A DNA stretch of 64,000 nucleotides. Origin: Arthrobacter sp. AK04. Lineage in GTDB: Bacteria; Actinomycetota; Actinomycetes; Actinomycetales; Micrococcaceae. Shown piece by piece: positions 26,758 to 36,922 of this stretch. The first letter of the stretch is position 1. Every line of letters starts with the position of its first letter. The position numbers and the translations under genes are program-made. The stretch lies in NCBI RefSeq assembly GCF_021129155.1, contig NZ_JAJOMC010000012.1:1-64000 (forward strand), given 5' to 3'. The notes under the pieces were generated by a model. It was not told the origin of the DNA. It was given only the letters and a program-made list of their open reading frames with translations, and ran no database searches.

Positions 26758-29700
26758 ATGCGGCCAAGTTTCCCTCCCGGCCCGGCCACCCGCTCCGCCG
26801 TCTACCTGCTCGGCCTGCTGGCAGCCCTGAAGGCCCTGTCCCTGGTCCTGATGGGCCAGGCCGTGGCCTCGGTGCTGGCCGGGCTGGTGGCGGGGGATCC
26901 GGACTGGGCAAGCCAGGTTGCCCTGGGGCTGGCCGGAGCGGTCCTGCGGTCCCTGACCGTCTGGGGCCAGGCCGTTGCTGCCCGGCGGGCCGCCCTTGGC
27001 ATCAAAGAGGAACTGCGGGCCGGGCTGCTCGAACGTGCGCTGCGCAACGGAGCCAGGGGAACCGGCCCTGCCGACGGCGGGCTCGCCGTCCTGGCAACCC
27101 GTGGACTGGACGCACTGGACAACTACTACACCCAGTTCCTCCCCGCACTGGTGAACTGCGCGGCCATCCCGCTGCTGCTGGGAGCACGGATCCTCTTCGC
27201 CGACTGGGTCAGCGCGGTGGTGATTGTCCTGACCGTACCGCTGGTGCCGCTGTTTATGGTGCTCATCGGCCGGTACACGGAGGACAACGTCCGTGAAGCG
27301 CAGGCTGCCCTGGGGAGGCTGTCCGCCCACATGCTGGAGCTGGCAAAAGGCCTGCCGGTCCTGGTGGGGCTCGGACGGGCCACGGCCCAGCGGAAGGCCC
27401 TCGAGGAGATTTCCGAGGAATACCGCACCCGCACCATGGGAACCCTGCGCACCGCTTTCCTCTCAGCGCTGGCACTGGAACTGATCGCCACGATCTCCGT
27501 CGCCGTCGTGGCAGTATTCATCGGCGTCCGGCTGGTGCACGGGGACATGCCGCTCGAGGCAGGCCTGCTGGCACTGATCCTGGCCCCGGACTGCTATCTC
27601 CCGCTGCGTGAACTGGGCACCGCCCACCACGCCAGCGACGACGGGCGGGTGGCCCTCGCGGAAACCACCGCGGTCACCGAAGCCCCCGAACCCCGGCCGC
27701 TAGCCGCTGCCAGGGCGGGACGGCCCGGCGCCCCGGTTACCGTCACAAACCTGGCCGTGGACTACAGCGGACGGTCCGGCCCCGCCGTCGGCCCCCTTAC
27801 CTTCACCGCGCCGCAAGGCAGGATCACTGCCCTGGACGGAGCCAGCGGCGCAGGAAAAAGCACGGTCCTGGGCGTGCTCGCGGGAACCATTGGGGACGGA
27901 GCCGGCACCACCGTCACCGGCACCATCCAGGGCCTAGACCGCGCTGCACTGGCCTGGGTGCCGCAGCATCCGGTGATGCTCGCGGAAACCGTCCTGGGCG
28001 AGGTGCTGCTGTACCTTACCGGGGACATCGAGGGCTCCCGCGGCCACACCGGGATGGAAGCCGCAGCCCGCGCATGCCTGGCCCGCGCCGCCGCCGGCCA
28101 CCTGGCCCACCAGCACCCCGCGGAGCTGAGCCCCGGCGAACTGCGGAGGGTGGCACTCGCCAGGGGGCTTGCCCGTATTGAGGCCGGGGCCACGGTCCTG
28201 CTGCTCGATGAACCCACAGCCCACCTGGACGATGCCTCGGCCATGGTGGTTGAGGACGCAATCCGCCACCTCCGCGGACGCGTCACCGTCATCCTGGTGG
28301 CGCACAACGGGCGCACCCGCAACCTGGCCGACCACCTGGTGCCCGTGGCTGCCCACGCGGAACCTGTCCACCCCGAGCCTGTCCGGGCAGGGGAACCAGG
28401 CCTGCGGGCCATGGTGCACGCTGCCGCCGCAGGGATTGCGCCCGGCGCTGAAGCGTCCCCTGGCGGCGCGGCTGCGGGCCCGAAGCAGGCCGGGCACGGC
28501 TTCGGAACTGCCCCGGCTACGGGAACTGCCCCGGCCCCCGGAACGGCTCCGGCCTCCGGTACTGCTTCGGCTGCCGGCACCATTGCCGGTGCCCGGAGCG
28601 CTTCCGGAGACCGGCAGCCGGCAGCCAGGCTCCTGGCAGCGCTCCTGGCGCCGGTCCGCGGGAAGTTCACGGCCGCCGCCGCCGTGGGCACCCTGGCGGC
28701 CGTCTTCGCCGTCGCGCTGTCCGGCCTGTCCGGCTGGCTGATCATCCGTGCCAGCGAGCAGCCGCCCATCCTGTACCTGCTGACGGCCATCGTCGGTGTA
28801 CGGTTCTTCGGGATCGGGCGGGCCGTGCTGCGCTACTGCGAGCGGCTCCTGCTCCACAACGCAGTGTTTGCCGCCCTCACCCGCCTCCGGGGACGTCTCT
28901 GGGAATCCCTGAGCCGCAGGGCCCTCGCTCTCCGCCGCCTGCTTCAGGGCGGCAACGTCCTGGGGACGGTCATTGACGACGTCGACACCGTCCGCGACCT
29001 CCTGCCCCGCGTTGTGCTGCCGCCGGTCACAGCGCTCGCAGTGTCCGCGCTGGCCCTGGCCACCACCTGGCTGCTGGTCCCGGATGCGTTCCCGGCCGTG
29101 CTGGCCGCCGCGGCAGCGAGCCTGTTCCTGGCCCCGGCGGTGGCGCTGTGGGCTGACCGGAAATCCGCCAGTGCCGAGCAGGTCCTCAGGTCCGGGGTCC
29201 TGCACCGGATTTCGGCAGCCCTTGATGCCCGCGCGGAACTGCATGCCAACGGTGTTGCGGCTCCGGTGCTGGCCGGACTGCGCGCCCAGGACCGCAGCGC
29301 CACCCGGGCGTCCCAGCGGTCAGCCTGGGCCGACGGCCTGGGGCACGCAGTCACCACCGCCTCCTGCTGCGCGGCGGCGTTCGCAGCCGCCTGGCTGGCT
29401 GCTCCCGCCGTGCTCGAAGGCCGGATTGCCCCGGCAACGGCTGCGGTGGTGGTGCTGCTGCTCCTCGCGCTGGTGGAACCCTACGCAGCCATGACGACGG
29501 CGGTGCGCCAGTTCCCGGCGCTTCGGACAGTCATGCGCCGCGTGGCGGCCTCCGGCGCCCTGGACGCCGCCGCCGGCCCGGAAGGCGTCCCGGATGACGG
29601 CCTGCACAAGGTGCCTGCCCGGCGCAACGGTGCTCCCGGCGTCGAACTTGCTGACCTGGCCGTGGCCTGGCCCGGCGGCGCTCCGGTGTTTTCAGGGCTC

Positions 29701-30327
29701 AGCGCTGTTGCGGAACCCGGCCGGTGGCTGGCTGTCACCGGGCCATCAGGCTCCGGAAAGTCCACCCTGCTCTCGGTCCTGCTGGGCTTCCTTCCTGCCG
29801 CGGCGGGTACCGCCAGTGTGACCGGCCGGGCCGCGTGGTGTCCGCAGGAAGCCCACCTCTTCGACTCGACCATCCGCGGCAACCTGCTGCTGGGCAGGTC
29901 CCCAGCGAACGGCCCGTCGGGGGACGGGGAGCTACTGGACGTTCTGGCGTCTGTGGGACTTGCAGGCCTGGTGGAGCGCCTGCCAGCCGGCCTGGACACC
30001 AGGATCGGTCCGGGCGGGGCATTCCTGAGCGGGGGAGAGCGCCAGCGCCTGGCCGTGGCGCGCACGCTGATGACGGGCGCGGAGGTGATCCTGCTGGATG
30101 AGCCAACAGCGCACCTTGATGCTGAATCGGCCCAGGCCATGCTGGCCGACCTGCGCGCGGGGCTCGCCGGCCGGACCGTGGTGCTGGTGACCCACAACCC
30201 GGCTGACATCCACCCGGAGGATGCGCGCCTGGTGCTGGCCGGTTCCGGCAACGCTGGGGGCACGGGACGGGCCGAAGCGCCGGCCTATGCCGTGGTGGCT
30301 GAAGGTGGTCAGCCGTCCACGTCGTGA
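26758..30327 (+). CDS. cydDC: Fused CydD-CydC ABC exporter for cytochrome bd assembly
   Basis: A 1189-residue fusion of two half-transporters. CydDC exports glutathione/cysteine in E. coli (the thiol here would differ, since the organism uses mycothiol) and is needed for cytochrome bd assembly. The first half has a membrane domain (about 15-310), Walker A GASGAGKS, a divergent signature LSPGELRR and Walker B VLLLDEP. The second has a membrane domain from about 625, Walker A GPSGSGKS, signature LSGGERQR and Walker B VILLDEP. The halves are joined by an Ala/Gly/Pro/Thr-rich linker (about 540-620) with hexapeptide repeats. The start at 26758 follows the cydB stop by one base; the open frame upstream to 26632 overlaps cydB. 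Confidence 0.94.
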   Translation: MRPSFPPGPATRSAVYLLGLLAALKALSLVLMGQAVASVLAGLVAGDPDWASQVALGLAGAVLRSLTVWGQAVAARRAALGIKEELRAGLLERALRNGARGTGPADGGLAVLATRGLDALDNYYTQFLPALVNCAAIPLLLGARILFADWVSAVVIVLTVPLVPLFMVLIGRYTEDNVREAQAALGRLSAHMLELAKGLPVLVGLGRATAQRKALEEISEEYRTRTMGTLRTAFLSALALELIATISVAVVAVFIGVRLVHGDMPLEAGLLALILAPDCYLPLRELGTAHHASDDGRVALAETTAVTEAPEPRPLAAARAGRPGAPVTVTNLAVDYSGRSGPAVGPLTFTAPQGRITALDGASGAGKSTVLGVLAGTIGDGAGTTVTGTIQGLDRAALAWVPQHPVMLAETVLGEVLLYLTGDIEGSRGHTGMEAAARACLARAAAGHLAHQHPAELSPGELRRVALARGLARIEAGATVLLLDEPTAHLDDASAMVVEDAIRHLRGRVTVILVAHNGRTRNLADHLVPVAAHAEPVHPEPVRAGEPGLRAMVHAAAAGIAPGAEASPGGAAAGPKQAGHGFGTAPATGTAPAPGTAPASGTASAAGTIAGARSASGDRQPAARLLAALLAPVRGKFTAAAAVGTLAAVFAVALSGLSGWLIIRASEQPPILYLLTAIVGVRFFGIGRAVLRYCERLLLHNAVFAALTRLRGRLWESLSRRALALRRLLQGGNVLGTVIDDVDTVRDLLPRVVLPPVTALAVSALALATTWLLVPDAFPAVLAAAAASLFLAPAVALWADRKSASAEQVLRSGVLHRISAALDARAELHANGVAAPVLAGLRAQDRSATRASQRSAWADGLGHAVTTASCCAAAFAAAWLAAPAVLEGRIAPATAAVVVLLLLALVEPYAAMTTAVRQFPALRTVMRRVAASGALDAAAGPEGVPDDGLHKVPARRNGAPGVELADLAVAWPGGAPVFSGLSAVAEPGRWLAVTGPSGSGKSTLLSVLLGFLPAAAGTASVTGRAAWCPQEAHLFDSTIRGNLLLGRSPANGPSGDGELLDVLASVGLAGLVERLPAGLDTRIGPGGAFLSGGERQRLAVARTLMTGAEVILLDEPTAHLDAESAQAMLADLRAGLAGRTVVLVTHNPADIHPEDARLVLAGSGNAGGTGRAEAPAYAVVAEGGQPSTS
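28504..28593 (+). repeat. Tandem 18-bp (hexapeptide) repeats in the CydDC linker
   Basis: Units GTAPAT, GTAPAP, GTAPAS, GTASAA and GTIAGA (residues 583-612). It sits exactly between the CydD-like and CydC-like halves. Confidence 0.85.
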
Positions 30328-30827
30328 AGGTGGTGGACAACGTCGTGCAGGAAGTACTGGGCCAGCGTCAGGACGGTGAACTCCGAACCGTTGCTGCGCA
30401 GCCCCTTCCGCCCCCACTCTGATTCCCGGACCCCGGCGAAGGACTCCGCCGCCTGCTTCCCCTCAGCCGTCAGCTCCGCGCTGACCACCGCCGGATCCGC
30501 GTTGGCGTAGTCCTTGTCGATCGCCGTCTGGTCCTGGTCCCAGTTCTCGAAACGTGCGTCTTCCGAATCGAGCATGAGGTTCAGCCGCTGGTCAAAAAGG
30601 CTGAAGACGTCCCGGACATGGCAGGCATACTCCAGCCCAGACCAGGTGTCCCCGTTGGGCCGTTCCGCCACGTCCGGCCTGCGCAGCACGGCACGCCAGC
30701 GGGGCAGCATGTTCTCGATGCTCCCCGGAACGGTGGAGGGCGTCACCGTTCCGGCGTCGAACGAGCATTCCGGGCAGGGACGGGTCAGGACCCAGGTCCA
30801 GTCCTTCTCATCAGGCACGATAGGCAT
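30309..30827 (-). CDS. DinB family metal-binding protein
   Basis: A 172-residue four-helix protein of the DinB/YfiT superfamily. A possible metal triad is His70 (YACHVRDV) with His161 and His165 in the C-terminal LHDVVHHLHDV, the usual arrangement. An N-terminal CPEC pair (Cys18, Cys21) is a feature of this actinobacterial subgroup. Members include mycothiol-dependent enzymes, so a thiol-transferase role is possible but not shown. Its 3' end overlaps the cydDC 3' end by 19 bases on the opposite strand. Confidence 0.85.
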   Translation of the reverse strand: MPIVPDEKDWTWVLTRPCPECSFDAGTVTPSTVPGSIENMLPRWRAVLRRPDVAERPNGDTWSGLEYACHVRDVFSLFDQRLNLMLDSEDARFENWDQDQTAIDKDYANADPAVVSAELTAEGKQAAESFAGVRESEWGRKGLRSNGSEFTVLTLAQYFLHDVVHHLHDVDG

Positions 30828-30847
30828 GCAAGCAGTCTATGGCCGGA

Positions 30848-33364
30848 TCAGGCAGTCTGGGCGGGGTCGGCCCACGCCATGGCGGGACCCACCACATCCA
30901 CCGGCTGCGACAACGGGACGCCAGAGCCGTCCCGCCGGCCATGCTCCTGCGGCAGGGACCTTGCAACCCCGGCGGCTGAGGCGGCCTTGGCCGGACCGTG
31001 CCCCGCCCAGGCCAGCAGCAGCGTGTCCTCGCCCTTCAGGAAGCGGTGTGCCCGCACGCCGGCTGTTGCGCGTCCCTTGACGGGGTACTCGGAGAACGCC
31101 GTGACCTTCGCCGTTCCCGGGGCAGTCCCGGGAAGGGCGCCTGTTGTCCCGGCGATGGTTACCACCACTGCGGCCTCGTCCTGGGGCTGGACCGCGCCGA
31201 AGAACAGCACCCGGTCACCGGCCGCCAGCTTGATCCCCGCCATGCCGCCGGCCGTACGGCCCTGCGGGCGAACGCTGGCCGCTCCGTACTTCAGCAGCTG
31301 GGCCTGGCTGGTCACTAACACCAGTACGGCATCATCAGCTCCCGCCGGCACCACGTTGACCACGAAGTCCTTGTCCTTGAGGGCTATGACCTCCCAGTCC
31401 TCCCGGTTCAGGGGGTAGTCAGGCTGCACCCGCTTCACCACACCCTGGGAGGTGCCGATTGCCAGCACTTCGTCAAGCGGCACGAACGCCACCAGGGTTT
31501 CCCCCTTGAGCAGGGTAAGGAAGTCCTTGGCCGGAACCCCGCCGGCGAGGTTGGGCAGGCCGGACATGGGCGGCAGCACCGGCATGTCCATTACCTGGAG
31601 GCGCAGCATCCGCCCCAGGGAGGTGACCGCCGCGATCTCGCCGCGCGCCGAGGTTTTGACCACGGAGGTGAACACATCGTGTTTTGCCCGGGGGCCCGCC
31701 TCCGCCAGCGGCTCCTGGTTGCTGGTGCGGGCCACCTGTCCCGAGGTGGTCAGGATGGCCCAGCAGGGATCGTCGGCGATTTCCAGGGCGAGCGGCGCCG
31801 CCTTGCCCTTCTTCCCCGCCGCCAGGGCAAGATCGGCAGCCACGGTCGGTGCCACGGCCTCGGATTCCAGCAGGACGGTGCGCCGCGGAGTTCCATGCTC
31901 CTCGGCAATCTCGCCCAGTTCGTCGGACACCAGGGTCCGGAGCCGCTCCTCGGAGCCCAGGATCGCCTCGAGCTCCGCAATCTCGCGGCGCAGCTCGTCC
32001 TGCTCCTTCTCCAGCTCGATCCGGGAGTACTTCGTCAGCTGGCGCAGCCGGAGTTCCAGGATGTAGTTCGCCTGGATTTCCGTGAGGTCGTAGATGGACA
32101 TCAGCCGGGCCCGTGCCGCCGCCGCCTCATCGGAGGAGCGGATGATCTGGATGACCTCGTCGATATCCACGATGGCGATGAGGAGGCCCTCCACCAGGTG
32201 GAGGCGGTCCTTCTTCTTGCCCAGCCGGAACACCGTCCGGCGGCGGACAACGTCGATCCTGTGGTTGACGTAGACAGACAGCAGCTGCACCAGGCCCAGG
32301 GTTTGGGGCTGGCCATCCACCAGGGTGACGTTGTTGATGCCGAAGGAGTCTTCCATTGGCGAGTAGCGGTAGAGCTGCTGGAGGACGGCGTTCGGGTTGA
32401 AGCCGTTCTTGAGCTCGATGACCAGCCGCAGGCCGTGCTTGCGGTCGGTCAGGTCCACGATGTCGCTGATGCCGGTCAGCTTCTTGGCGTTGACGGCGTC
32501 CTTGATCTTCTCGATGACCTTCTCCGGGCCCACCATGTAGGGGAGTTCGGTGACCACCAGGCCGGTCCGCCGCGCGGACAGCTGTTCCACCTCCACCTTC
32601 GCCCGGGTCTTGAACGATCCACGTCCCGTGGCGTAGGCGTCGCGGATGCCGTCCAGCCCTACGATCCGCCCGCCGCTGGGCAGGTCCGGGCCCGGCACGA
32701 ACCGCATGATGTCATCCAGGGTGGCGTCCGGGTGGGCAATCAGGTGCCGCGCCGCGGAGATGACTTCCACCAGGTTGTGCGGGGCCATGTTGGTGGCCAT
32801 GCCGACGGCGATGCCGGTGGCCCCGTTGACCAGCAGGTTGGGGAACGCGGCCGGAAGGACGTCCGGCTGGGTGAGCTGGTTGTCATAGTTGGGGACGAAG
32901 TCCACCACGTCTTCGTCGAGGTGGTTGGTGAGCGTCAGGGCAGCCGCGGCGAGCCGCGCTTCCGTGTACCGGGGGGCCGCGGGGCCGTCGTCGAGCGATC
33001 CGAAGTTGCCGTGCCCGTCAATCAGGGGCAGCCGCAGCGAGAAGTCCTGCGCCATGCGCACCATGGCGTCGTAGATGGCGGTGTCGCCGTGCGGGTGCAG
33101 CTTGCCCATGACCTCGCCCACCACGCGGGCACTTTTTACGTGGCCGCGGTCCGGGCGCAGGCCCATGTCGCTCATCATGTAGAGGATGCGCCGCTGCACC
33201 GGCTTGAGCCCGTCGCGCGCGTCCGGAAGCGCCCGGGAGTAGATCACCGAATAGGCGTACTCCAGGAAGGAACCTTCCATTTCGGAGGTGACATCGATGT
33301 CCACGATGTTCTCCGTGTAGGGGGTGGTGTCTTCGGGCGGGGCTGAGCTTTGGCGGCGGGCCAT
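30848..33364 (-). CDS. parC: DNA topoisomerase IV subunit A (GyrA paralogue)
   Basis: DNA-cleaving subunit of topoisomerase IV, 838 residues. The breakage-reunion domain begins with [21 protein letters not shown], and the active-site tyrosine lies in APRYTEARL. The C-terminal beta-pinwheel is present but the canonical GyrA box (QRRGGKG) is not seen; the closest stretch is GRTAGGMAG. This supports ParC rather than GyrA. The ATG at 33364 was chosen because family members begin close to MARRQ; the open frame extends to 33415. parE is about 8 kb away on the other strand. Confidence 0.92.
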   Translation of the reverse strand: MARRQSSAPPEDTTPYTENIVDIDVTSEMEGSFLEYAYSVIYSRALPDARDGLKPVQRRILYMMSDMGLRPDRGHVKSARVVGEVMGKLHPHGDTAIYDAMVRMAQDFSLRLPLIDGHGNFGSLDDGPAAPRYTEARLAAAALTLTNHLDEDVVDFVPNYDNQLTQPDVLPAAFPNLLVNGATGIAVGMATNMAPHNLVEVISAARHLIAHPDATLDDIMRFVPGPDLPSGGRIVGLDGIRDAYATGRGSFKTRAKVEVEQLSARRTGLVVTELPYMVGPEKVIEKIKDAVNAKKLTGISDIVDLTDRKHGLRLVIELKNGFNPNAVLQQLYRYSPMEDSFGINNVTLVDGQPQTLGLVQLLSVYVNHRIDVVRRRTVFRLGKKKDRLHLVEGLLIAIVDIDEVIQIIRSSDEAAAARARLMSIYDLTEIQANYILELRLRQLTKYSRIELEKEQDELRREIAELEAILGSEERLRTLVSDELGEIAEEHGTPRRTVLLESEAVAPTVAADLALAAGKKGKAAPLALEIADDPCWAILTTSGQVARTSNQEPLAEAGPRAKHDVFTSVVKTSARGEIAAVTSLGRMLRLQVMDMPVLPPMSGLPNLAGGVPAKDFLTLLKGETLVAFVPLDEVLAIGTSQGVVKRVQPDYPLNREDWEVIALKDKDFVVNVVPAGADDAVLVLVTSQAQLLKYGAASVRPQGRTAGGMAGIKLAAGDRVLFFGAVQPQDEAAVVVTIAGTTGALPGTAPGTAKVTAFSEYPVKGRATAGVRAHRFLKGEDTLLLAWAGHGPAKAASAAGVARSLPQEHGRRDGSGVPLSQPVDVVGPAMAWADPAQTA

Positions 33365-33453
33365 GGGGTTGGTGAATCCTTCTGCAGAGCTGTGCAATGG
33401 GTTTGTTGGGCGCAAGCGGCGGTGCCGGGGGAGTTTTTGGCTAGGCTAAGCCT

Positions 33454-36138
33454 ATGGTGGAACAGCCCGTGGACGGCGAATATCCGGAACATTGGGAAGC
33501 CGATGTCGTGCTGCGGGATGGTGGAACGGCGCATTTGCGGCCCATCCACCCCTCGGACGCGGACGCCGTCCAGAAGTTCCACATGGGACAGTCGCAGAAT
33601 TCAATCTACATGCGCTTCTTTGCCTTCAAGGCCAAGCTTTCCAGCAAGGAGCTCAAGCGGTTCACCGAGGTGGACTACCGGGACCGGGTTGCGTTCGTCA
33701 TCACCATCGGCGGTGAGATCGTGGGAATTGGCCGGTATGACCGGCTGGACGACCCCACGGAAGCCGAAGTGGCGTTCAACATCGCCGATTCGCACCAGGG
33801 GAGGGGAATCGGTTCCATCCTGCTCGAACACCTTGCTGCCGCCGCCCACGAGAACGGGATCCGCCGCTTCAGCGCCGAGGTGTTGCCGGAAAACCGCAAG
33901 ATGCTGATGGTCTTTTCAGACGCCGGCTATGACGTAAAACGGCATTTCGACGACGGCGTGGTCAGCCTGGAGTTCAACATCGACCCCACCGAAAAATCAC
34001 GGGCCGTGATGGAATCCCGCGAGCACCGCGCGGAGGCGAGGAGCGTCCGGGACCTGCTGACGCCGTCGTCCATTGCCGTGATCGGCGCGAGCCGCAAGTG
34101 GGGGACCGTTGGCTACCAGCTGCTGGAGCACATCATCGAAGGCGGCTTCCACGGGCCCGTGTATGCCATCAATCCCGAGGCCCTGGAACTGGCCGGCATG
34201 ATCTCCTACGGCAAGCTCTCGGAGGTCCCGGAGCCCGTGCAGCTGGCCGTCGTCGCCGTGCCGTACGAGGAAGTGCCCGCCGTCGTCGCCGACTGCGCAG
34301 CGGCAGGGGTAAAGGGCCTGGTGATCGCTTCGGCAGGTTTCGCGGACGACGGCGAACGCGGCCTGATGCGGCAGCGTGACCTGGTGCGGCAGGCGCGCGC
34401 CAACGGGATGCGGGTGATCGGACCGGCGTCCCTGGGGATCGTGAACACGCACCCCGCGGTGTCGCTCAACGCCTCGATGGCGCCCGCACTGCCGCTGCGC
34501 GGCGGGCTGGGGCTGTTCTCCCAGTCAGCGGCCATCGGCGTTTCGCTCTACGCCGCTTCCAGCAGGCGCCGGCTGGGCCTGTCCACCTTCCTCTCCGCCG
34601 GAAACCGCGCGGACGTGTCGGGCAACGACATGATGCAGTACTGGGAGGACGACGCCGACACCTCCGCCGTGGGCCTCTACCTGGAATCGATCGGCAACCC
34701 GCGTAAATTTTCCCGGCTGGCACGGCGGCTGGCCCGCATCAAGCCGGTCATTGTGGCCAAATCCGATGCCATGGGGCTGCGGCTCCCGCCCGGCCATGCA
34801 GTGCGCACCACCCAGGCGCCTGCAGGTGCCCTTGACGCGATGCTCCGCCAGTCCGGGGTCATCCGGGTGGAGACCATAGAGCAGCTCGTGGACGTGGCGC
34901 AGGTGGTGTCCAACCAGCCGCTGCCCGCCGGGCCCGGGCTGGCCATCTTCAGCAACTCCCAGGCCCTGGGGAAAGTGGTGGCAGACAGCGCCTCGTCGCA
35001 TGGACTCAGCGTTGCCCGGCTGGTGACAGGCGTGGACCTCGACGCCGGCCAGTCAGTCGCCCTTCCAGCCCTGCGTTCGTCCCTGCTCGCAGCCCTCGAG
35101 TCCGATGCCGTGCATGGGGCCGTCGCGGCACTGCTCCCGGCCCGCGGGCTCACCGTGGACAACATCGCAGAGGTGCTTGCCGAATGTTCGGTGAAGTCCG
35201 GAAAGCCCGTGGTGGCCGCCTTCACCGGGATCCTGGATCCCTCGATCTACGTTGAGGGCATGGTGGGCTCCGTGGGGCAAACCGTGCCCTGCTTTTCCAA
35301 CCCGGGCGCTGCGGTGGCCGCGCTCGCAGCCGTGGTGCGGTACTCGGAATGGGTCTCGCGGGACCACGGGCACTTCGTGGAGCCTGAAGGCTGTGATCCG
35401 CAGCGCGCGCGGGCTGAACTGGAGGGCCTCCTCCGCGACGTGAAGGGGGAGCAGCTCAAGCAGCTGGACCCGGCGGCCACGCGTTCGCTGCTGGGCCACT
35501 ACGGCATCTCCGTGCTGCCTTCCCTTGGCTTCGACACACCGGACCAGGCTGTTGAAGCGGCGGACATGCTGGGCTGGCCGGTGGCACTGAAAACCACCGA
35601 CCCCTCGCTGCGCCACCGGCTGGATCTCGGGGGAGTCCGCCTGGACATCCAGGACGCCGAGTCCCTGCGCCTGAACGTGCTGCAGATGCGCCGGACCCTG
35701 TCCCGGTACGGTGACCCGGCGCTGGAAGTGCAGAGCATGGCGCCGGTAGGGCAGGCCTGTACCTTCCGGGCCATCGAGGACCCGCTCCTGGGGCCGGTCA
35801 TCTCGTTCGGCCTGGCCGGGGACGCCGTCAACCTGCTGGACGACTGGGCGCACCGGGTGCCGCCGTTGTCCGCCGCAGACGTGCACGATTTCATCCGCGG
35901 GCCGCGGGCGGCCCGGAAGCTGTTCGGCTACCAGGGCCTGCCGGCAGTGGACGTCGCAGCCCTTGAGGACCTGGCCGGCAGGCTCGCCTGGCTCAAGGAC
36001 AGCCATCCGGAGATTGCGCTGGTGGAATTCAACCCGGTGCTGTGCGGCGTGTCCGGGGCGGTGATCCTGGCCGCGGATGTCCGGATCGGCAACGCGGCCC
36101 AGCGCACAGACAGCGCCCGCCGGGCCATGCTGGGCTGA
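33454..36138 (+). CDS. GNAT acetyltransferase fused to an inactive acyl-CoA ligase-like region (Pat type)
   Basis: An 894-residue protein acyltransferase candidate. Residues about 17-180 form a GNAT domain with the acetyl-CoA motif HQGRGIGSILL. Residues about 200-640 resemble the CoA-binding and ligase domains of NDP-forming acyl-CoA synthetases, and about 660-890 an ATP-grasp domain. The usual catalytic histidine of the SHTGxxAG motif is missing (TTQAPAG at the equivalent place), as in other Pat proteins where this half is regulatory. The order is GNAT first, as in Streptomyces PatA and opposite to enterobacterial Pat. Likely targets are acyl-CoA synthetases. It is the first gene of a plus-strand run. 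Confidence 0.9.
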   Translation: MVEQPVDGEYPEHWEADVVLRDGGTAHLRPIHPSDADAVQKFHMGQSQNSIYMRFFAFKAKLSSKELKRFTEVDYRDRVAFVITIGGEIVGIGRYDRLDDPTEAEVAFNIADSHQGRGIGSILLEHLAAAAHENGIRRFSAEVLPENRKMLMVFSDAGYDVKRHFDDGVVSLEFNIDPTEKSRAVMESREHRAEARSVRDLLTPSSIAVIGASRKWGTVGYQLLEHIIEGGFHGPVYAINPEALELAGMISYGKLSEVPEPVQLAVVAVPYEEVPAVVADCAAAGVKGLVIASAGFADDGERGLMRQRDLVRQARANGMRVIGPASLGIVNTHPAVSLNASMAPALPLRGGLGLFSQSAAIGVSLYAASSRRRLGLSTFLSAGNRADVSGNDMMQYWEDDADTSAVGLYLESIGNPRKFSRLARRLARIKPVIVAKSDAMGLRLPPGHAVRTTQAPAGALDAMLRQSGVIRVETIEQLVDVAQVVSNQPLPAGPGLAIFSNSQALGKVVADSASSHGLSVARLVTGVDLDAGQSVALPALRSSLLAALESDAVHGAVAALLPARGLTVDNIAEVLAECSVKSGKPVVAAFTGILDPSIYVEGMVGSVGQTVPCFSNPGAAVAALAAVVRYSEWVSRDHGHFVEPEGCDPQRARAELEGLLRDVKGEQLKQLDPAATRSLLGHYGISVLPSLGFDTPDQAVEAADMLGWPVALKTTDPSLRHRLDLGGVRLDIQDAESLRLNVLQMRRTLSRYGDPALEVQSMAPVGQACTFRAIEDPLLGPVISFGLAGDAVNLLDDWAHRVPPLSAADVHDFIRGPRAARKLFGYQGLPAVDVAALEDLAGRLAWLKDSHPEIALVEFNPVLCGVSGAVILAADVRIGNAAQRTDSARRAMLG

Positions 36139-36180
36139 CGCGGTTAGCAATGTGGAGGGCCGATCTGTGAAAATGGGGGA

Positions 36181-36921
36181 ATGAGCTCACAGCCTCCCGC
36201 GTCGGCGCCCGAAACGCCCGGCAATGAAAACCAGGCAGTCCGCCACAGCTCACACAGCCACAGCGCCCAGGGCCAAAGCCTGGACGGCGCGCTCCAAAAA
36301 GCGGGCTTCTACCCCCGCCTCGTGGCTGACGTGGTGGACGACGCACTGGACGGCCGCGAGTGCGTCGCCCACCTGGTGCACCTGGAAACCCACTTCGACC
36401 GTGCCGAGGTGCGCCGCCACATCACCGTGCTGGTGCTGACTGCGGACATGCTGGTCATCACCCACGTGGACGACCAGCAGCTGGATGAGGCGGGTGAGCA
36501 GATCGTGGCGCAGATCTCCACCGAGTCCGTGCCCGTGGCGCAGATCCGCTCGGTGGTCCTCAGCTACATGTACGCCCAGCCGCAGGACTACAAGCCTTCA
36601 GACCCGGTCCGCGAAGTGACGCTGTCCATAGCATGGTCCGGCGGCCAGCGGCTGGACATGGGCCCCGCCAGTTGCGGGGATCCCCAGTGCGAGGCGGACC
36701 ACGGGTACAGCGGCACCATTGCGCAGGAGGACATCGTCCTGCGGATCAGCGCCGAGGCGGACGGACTGCAGGCCGTCCAGGATGCCAAGCTTTTTGCCCG
36801 CGCACTGCGCGCCGTGAACACGGGCTCCGCCGCCCCGGCGCCCCACATCCAGTCACTCCCGGCCCGGCCGCGTTCAGGCGTGTTCGGCAACCGGCTAAGC
36901 CGCGGGCACCAGCAGCGCTGA
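36181..36921 (+). CDS. DUF5998 family protein
   Basis: A 246-residue soluble protein of the actinobacterial DUF5998 family. After a His/Ser-rich N-terminus, the conserved core begins LQKAGFYPRLVADVVDDAL and includes HLVHLETHFDRAEVRRHITVLVL and a GPASCGDPQCEADHGY segment. Function is unknown. Its last base is one base before the ATG of the next gene, so it is translated with the downstream phosphodiesterase. Confidence 0.88.
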   Translation: MSSQPPASAPETPGNENQAVRHSSHSHSAQGQSLDGALQKAGFYPRLVADVVDDALDGRECVAHLVHLETHFDRAEVRRHITVLVLTADMLVITHVDDQQLDEAGEQIVAQISTESVPVAQIRSVVLSYMYAQPQDYKPSDPVREVTLSIAWSGGQRLDMGPASCGDPQCEADHGYSGTIAQEDIVLRISAEADGLQAVQDAKLFARALRAVNTGSAAPAPHIQSLPARPRSGVFGNRLSRGHQQR

Positions 36922-36922
36922 G

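Noticed and set aside
31679..33346. 555-codon plus-strand frame opposite parC
   Set aside because: Shadow frame of parC; no recognisable domain.
30848..33364. Gyrase subunit A instead of topoisomerase IV subunit A
   Set aside because: No canonical GyrA box is present and the partner gene at 20229 is ParE-like; a GyrA elsewhere in the genome is expected.
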